From Patescibacteria group bacterium (GTDB taxonomy: Bacteria; Patescibacteriota; Doudnabacteria; UBA920): DNA of 9,206 bases. Of this stretch, positions 6,992 through 9,206 are shown one piece after another. The notes under the pieces are model-generated. The model had not been told where the DNA came from. It did not search any database and saw only the letters and a program-made list of their open reading frames with translations. The stretch is taken from the NCBI GenBank assembly GCA_023473845.1, contig JAMCYA010000062.1, positions 1 through 9,206 on the forward strand. The letters are read 5' to 3'. Each line of letters begins with the position of its first letter. Position 1 is the stretch's first letter. A program made the position numbers and the translations under genes.

Positions 6992-7117
6992 TTTTTCTTA
7001 CTCTTCTGGCTGGGGTGCTAGGATTCGAACCTAGGAATGAGCGGTTCAGAGCCGCTTGCCTTACCGCTTGGCTACACCCCAACAAACGTTGGACCCCAAC
7101 CAGAAAGTTAAGAAAAA
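6992..7117. repeat. Imperfect 25-bp inverted repeat flanking tRNA-Gln
   Basis: Arms 6992-7016 and 7093-7117 match at 21 of 25 positions. The first arm covers the tRNA trailer, CCA and acceptor 3' strand; the second lies in the leader and ends in a decoy TTGGGGT like the tRNA 5' end. Together with 6982-6990/7136-7144 they form nested stems in the RNA. Confidence 0.75.
7007..7081 (-). tRNA. tRNA-Gln (anticodon CUG)
   Basis: A complete 75-base tRNA with encoded CCA (7009-7007). The acceptor TGGGGTG pairs with CACCCCA over seven bases, with the U1-A72 end typical of bacterial tRNA-Gln. The D stem is GCC/GGC, the anticodon stem AGCGG/CCGCT with loop CTCTGAA (anticodon at 7049-7047, reading CAG), and the T arm CTAGG-TTCGAAT-CCTAG. 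All invariant positions look normal. It shares the promoter at 7221-7249 with the tRNA-like sequence that surrounds it. Its CCA and trailer can pair with a leader segment (7093-7117), which might affect processing. Confidence 0.96.
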
Positions 7118-7203
7118 TATGTAAAGTTTTAAAAGGTGACAGGGCAAGCCTAGGAATGAGCGGCTTACGAGCCGCTTGCTTGACCTTTTGGCTATACCCC
7201 AAT

Positions 7204-7252
7204 GTCTTGGCAACTAGCGTATTATAAAATAAATCCCCAAAATTGCCAAGAC
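7204..7252. repeat. 10-bp inverted repeat around the tRNA-unit promoter
   Basis: GTCTTGGCAA (7204-7213) and TTGCCAAGAC (7243-7252) are exact complements. The first covers the expected transcription start and the second contains the -35 box. A third half-site, TGGCAA, is at 7255-7260. This could be an operator region shared with the divergent YdcF gene. Confidence 0.6.
7221..7249 (-). promoter_or_regulatory. Promoter of the tRNA transcription unit
   Basis: Minus strand TTGGCA (7244-7249), 17 bases, TATAAT (7221-7226). The start should be near 7214, 13 bases before the outer tRNA-like element, which is therefore the first thing transcribed. Confidence 0.8.
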
Positions 7253-7260
7253 CCTGGCAA

Positions 7261-7289
7261 TTGGGAGGGGCGGATTTTCGTGATATTAT
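7261..7289 (+). promoter_or_regulatory. Promoter of the YdcF-like gene (leaderless type)
   Basis: TTGGGA (7261-7266), 17 bases, TATTAT (7284-7289) preceded by TGA as an extended -10. The ATG at 7296 begins six bases after the box, so transcription should start on it. No Shine-Dalgarno could fit. Confidence 0.65.
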
Positions 7290-7295
7290 AAAGAG

Positions 7296-7880
7296 ATGAA
7301 GAAGGCTTGGAGGATTTTCAGAATTTTTATACTTGCAGCGGGAGGCGTATTTTTGGCCTCGCTTTTGTTCGTGGTAATTTTCGGCCAGACTAAACCGCGC
7401 ATTTCAAGGGCCGATGCGGTAATTATTCTAGGCGCAGCCATTAACACCCCGGCCTTGTATAACCGGAGCCTGGAAGGCTTGCGGGTCTACAATTCGGGCG
7501 AAGCAGATTTGATGATTTTGTCCGGGGGCAGAGTTTCGGACCAGGATATCTCCGAGGCCGGCTACATGAAAAAAGTCATTTTGAAAAATTCTACCACCAC
7601 TCCGCCGCTGCTGCTGGAAGAGGGGTCCCGCACTACGTATGAAAATTTGGAAAATACCAAAGCTTTGGCTCCTGGGGTAAAAAGCCTGGTTGTGGTCAGC
7701 GATCGGTTCCATCTCGCGCGGGCCGTATTGGTGGCCCGGGCAGCAGGCTTTAGCCCGGTCTACTGGAGCGCGCCTGACCCGGGGTATTATCCGCCCCATG
7801 AACTGGCTTTCTATTATTTCCGGGAAGCCGTGGCCTTGCTGGCTTACGCGCCCCGGCTGCTATTTGGCTTTGCCCGCTAA
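7296..7880 (+). CDS. YdcF/SanA-like DUF218 membrane-anchored protein
   Basis: A 194-residue protein with one N-terminal membrane helix (about 10-29) and an outward DUF218 domain. Family marks are RADAVIILGA (38-47), the arginine-bearing NRSLEGLRVYNSG (56-68), LMILSGG (72-78), LEEGSRTTYENL (107-118) and VVVSDRFHLARA (131-142). DUF218 proteins such as SanA and ElyC act in envelope integrity and lipid-carrier or peptidoglycan-related steps; the reaction is not settled, and YdcF itself is reported to bind SAM. A hydrophobic C-terminal stretch (LAYAPRLLFGF) may touch the membrane. It is divergent from the tRNA unit and upstream of the sigma gene in the same direction, with a 50-base gap to the ATG at 7931. 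Confidence 0.88.
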   Translation: MKKAWRIFRIFILAAGGVFLASLLFVVIFGQTKPRISRADAVIILGAAINTPALYNRSLEGLRVYNSGEADLMILSGGRVSDQDISEAGYMKKVILKNSTTTPPLLLEEGSRTTYENLENTKALAPGVKSLVVVSDRFHLARAVLVARAAGFSPVYWSAPDPGYYPPHELAFYYFREAVALLAYAPRLLFGFAR

Positions 7881-7930
7881 GTTACCTTTAGGCTTGTCTG
7901 GCGTATAAAGAAACATAAACACAATAAAAT

Positions 7931-8497
7931 ATGGAACTCACATAAGAAAACCGGCTGATAGCCGGCTGCAAGCAGGGCGACGCCCAAAGTTTCGGCCAAT
8001 TGTACGACGCTTATTTGGAAAAACTTTACCGGTTTGTGTATTACCGCACGCACCACAAGCAAACCGCGGAAGATATAACCAGCCAGGCATTCCTGCAGGC
8101 TTGGCATAAGATTGCTTCTTTTAACGGGCAGAAGGCCCGGTTTTCCACCTGGCTTTTCCAGATTGCCCGGAACCTGCTGATTGACCACTACCGCCGGTCA
8201 GTTTCCACGGAAGACATTGAGAGCGCCTGGGATATCGGCGCCGAAGCCGGTTTGGAAACCGATGCCGAAACCGCTTTGTTGATTGATAAAATTAAGCCCC
8301 ACTTGGCACAGCTGACCGCCCAGCAAAAACAGGTTCTGGTCATGAGAATTTGGGAAGATTTGCCTTACAGCGAGATAGCACAAATTTTAGGCGCAAGCGA
8401 AGCTGCCTGCAAGATGTCCTTTTCCCGGGCCGTGGCTTCTTTGCGGGACAAACTCCCGGTTATTTTATTAATTTTGCAAATTATTAAGCCGAATTAA
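7931..8497 (+). CDS. ECF-type RNA polymerase sigma factor, TAA at codon 5 of the apparent frame
   Basis: Directs RNA polymerase to a small regulon. Region 2 (YDAYLEKLYRFVYYRTHHK onward, to WLFQIARNLLIDHYRR) and region 4 (LTAQQKQVLVMRIWEDLPYSE, helix-turn-helix to AACKMSFSRAVASLR) are intact, with a hydrophobic tail VILLILQII. The reading frame runs without a stop from 7946 and encodes ENRLIAGCKQGDAQSFGQLY, the expected start of region 2, so the TTG at 8000 would cut the domain. The only ATG is at 7931 and gives MELT, then TAA (7943-7945). A nonsense mutation, read-through, an unusual start (CTG 7955, ATA 7958) or a sequence error could explain it. A weak TATAAA (7904-7909) may be its -10. The next gene follows after four bases. 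Confidence 0.85.
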
Positions 8498-9206
8498 ACA
8501 TATGGAAAGATTAGAACAAATTTTGGACGAGCTTTTCAGGTTCGAGCCCGAACTTAAAGCCCGCGAAGCCGAAGTCAGGCACGCGGTCAGCGCGCTTTTG
8601 GCCAGCCGGCCGGATGTAAAAATTGACCCCGCATTTGCAAGCAGTTTAAAGCAGCGGCTTTTGTCCGTAGCGCCGCAGGCGGCTGCGCCGATTGAAGGGT
8701 TCAGTCTTGCGGCAGTCTGGTCCTGGGTCAGCCGTCCGACTTTTGCCTACGGCCTGGCCGGACTTTTGGTGGTTGTCCTGGCTGCAGGCAGCTTTTATGC
8801 CGGACAAAAACGCGGCGAACGGGCGGCGGTTTACGGCGGGCCCGGGCAGCAGAACAGCAACGGCCAGAATTCCAACTCCACGGCCAGCTCCAATATTACG
8901 GTAGCCGAGCTGCAAAAGCCGGAAATTGCCGATGTGAAAAAATTTGCATCCAAAGAAGAATTTTTAGCTTATCTGTCCGAGGCTCAGAGTACGACCGCAG
9001 CTTATGGCCGGGGCGGCGGTCCGGTGGCGCTGGAAGCGCCAATGGCGAATGCGGAGATGGGTATGGCCCAGAAAAGCATGGGCGCGCCCTTAAGCGGCAG
9101 CACCGCCGACCGCGTATCGCAAACCAACGTGCAGGTTCAGGGCGTGGACGAGCCGGATATTGTAAAGACCGACGGGCAGAATTTGTTCTAATCTTTCCAT
9201 ATGTTT
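8496..9206. repeat. 27-bp perfect inverted repeat ending at the window edge
   Basis: Bases 9180-9206 are the exact reverse complement of 8496-8522, which spans the sigma stop, the gap and the first codons of the next gene. Its position at the very end, inside a prematurely ended frame, points to an inverted chimera made in amplification or assembly. Confidence 0.93.
8502..9191 (+). CDS. Anti-sigma-like membrane protein with a beta-propeller domain, 3' end missing
   Basis: Probably the membrane partner of the sigma factor just upstream (four-base gap). The N-terminal 75 residues are cytoplasmic and helical (MERLEQILDELFRFEPELK), followed by one membrane span (about 80-100), a Ser/Asn/Gly-rich linker (110-130), FASKEEFLAYLSEAQS (148-163), and TNVQVQGVDEPDIVKTDG (208-225). 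That last motif marks the entry to the secreted C-terminal beta-propeller of the COG4880-like family, which normally continues for several hundred residues. Here the frame ends four residues later at TAA (9189-9191). The last 27 bases are an inverted copy of 8496-8522, so true coding probably runs only to about 9179 and the stop is false. No Shine-Dalgarno is seen, so translation is likely coupled to the sigma gene. Confidence 0.8.
   Translation: MERLEQILDELFRFEPELKAREAEVRHAVSALLASRPDVKIDPAFASSLKQRLLSVAPQAAAPIEGFSLAAVWSWVSRPTFAYGLAGLLVVVLAAGSFYAGQKRGERAAVYGGPGQQNSNGQNSNSTASSNITVAELQKPEIADVKKFASKEEFLAYLSEAQSTTAAYGRGGGPVALEAPMANAEMGMAQKSMGAPLSGSTADRVSQTNVQVQGVDEPDIVKTDGQNLF

Larger units (their letters stand above)
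6959..7201 (-). ncRNA. Split tRNA-Gln-like RNA with a tRNA-containing insert in its T-loop (putative)
   Basis: On the minus strand, 7201-7149 reads as the 5' part of a tRNA-Gln: acceptor TGGGGTA, D arm, an anticodon arm, variable CATTC, and 5' T-stem CTAGG. The matching 3' part, CCTAG-CACCCC-AGCCA, lies at 6974-6959. Acceptor pairing between the parts is 6 of 7 (one A-C), and the T-stem is 5 of 5. Inside the T-loop are CCCTGTCAC (7144-7136) and its exact complement (6990-6982), and within those a whole tRNA-Gln. The anticodon loop has eight bases, or closes into a 7-bp stem with loop CGTA, so ordinary decoding is unlikely. The D-stem has a C-A mismatch. A promoter and terminator frame the unit. 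It could instead be a decayed tandem duplication or integration scar. Confidence 0.5.

Noticed and set aside
7164..7171. Outer tRNA-like element as a suppressor reading the TAA in the sigma gene
   Set aside because: The loop contains no TTA anticodon and has the wrong size; nothing supports stop decoding.
6958..7227. Open frames over the tRNA region on both strands (89 and 71 codons)
   Set aside because: They translate the tRNA and its repeats; the RNA structure, promoter and terminator explain the sequence.
8000..8497. TTG at 8000 as the true sigma start
   Set aside because: It would remove the conserved first part of region 2, which is encoded in frame from 7946.
1..9206. CRISPR array, transposase, integrase or plasmid origin
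   Set aside because: No regularly spaced repeats or mobile-element genes were seen; the tRNA 3' copy is the only att-like sign.

Overview
The window looks like a chromosomal contig from an uncultivated small-genome bacterium, most likely of the Patescibacteria/CPR (Parcubacteria-like) group. This is inferred from the compact layout, the many small membrane proteins of unknown function, the scarcity of Shine-Dalgarno sites, an ECF sigma factor followed by a TM/beta-propeller partner, and a K+-independent H+-pyrophosphatase. No marker gene fixes the taxonomy.

Layout. 1-519 (+) is a soluble family I inorganic pyrophosphatase with a good terminator, followed by a perfect 38-bp palindrome (589-626). 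663-1511 (-) is a membrane-anchored alpha/beta hydrolase. 1541-2343 (+) is a self-contained cassette with a strong promoter, two small unknown genes with strong Shine-Dalgarno sites, and a terminator; its codon use and translation signals differ from its neighbours. The minus strand then carries hppA (2360-4366), a PsbP-like anchored protein (4481-5047), a 62-residue membrane peptide (5113-5301), a PIG-V-like mannosyltransferase (5355-6479) and a two-TM protein (6532-6906). Most of these have their own promoter, and several a GC-rich terminator.

6930-7260 holds a minus-strand RNA transcription unit. A complete tRNA-Gln(CUG) sits inside what reads as a second, split tRNA-Gln-like RNA, whose T-loop appears to hold the inner tRNA through nested inverted repeats. 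A strong promoter precedes the unit and a terminator follows it. Divergently, on the plus strand, come a YdcF/DUF218 protein (7296-7880), an ECF sigma factor with an in-frame TAA near its apparent start (7931-8497), and the N-terminal part of an anti-sigma/beta-propeller membrane protein (from 8502). The last 27 bases of the window are an exact inverted copy of the start of that last gene, so its stop codon is probably an assembly or amplification artefact.

How it fits together. The soluble and membrane pyrophosphatases both consume pyrophosphate; the membrane one should conserve the energy as a proton gradient. The soluble one keeps its metal-binding aspartates but appears to lack two phosphate-binding positions. 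The sigma factor and its membrane partner (4-nt gap) form a likely envelope-sensing pair. Several genes have an extended -10 box placed so that transcription would begin at the ATG, suggesting leaderless mRNAs.
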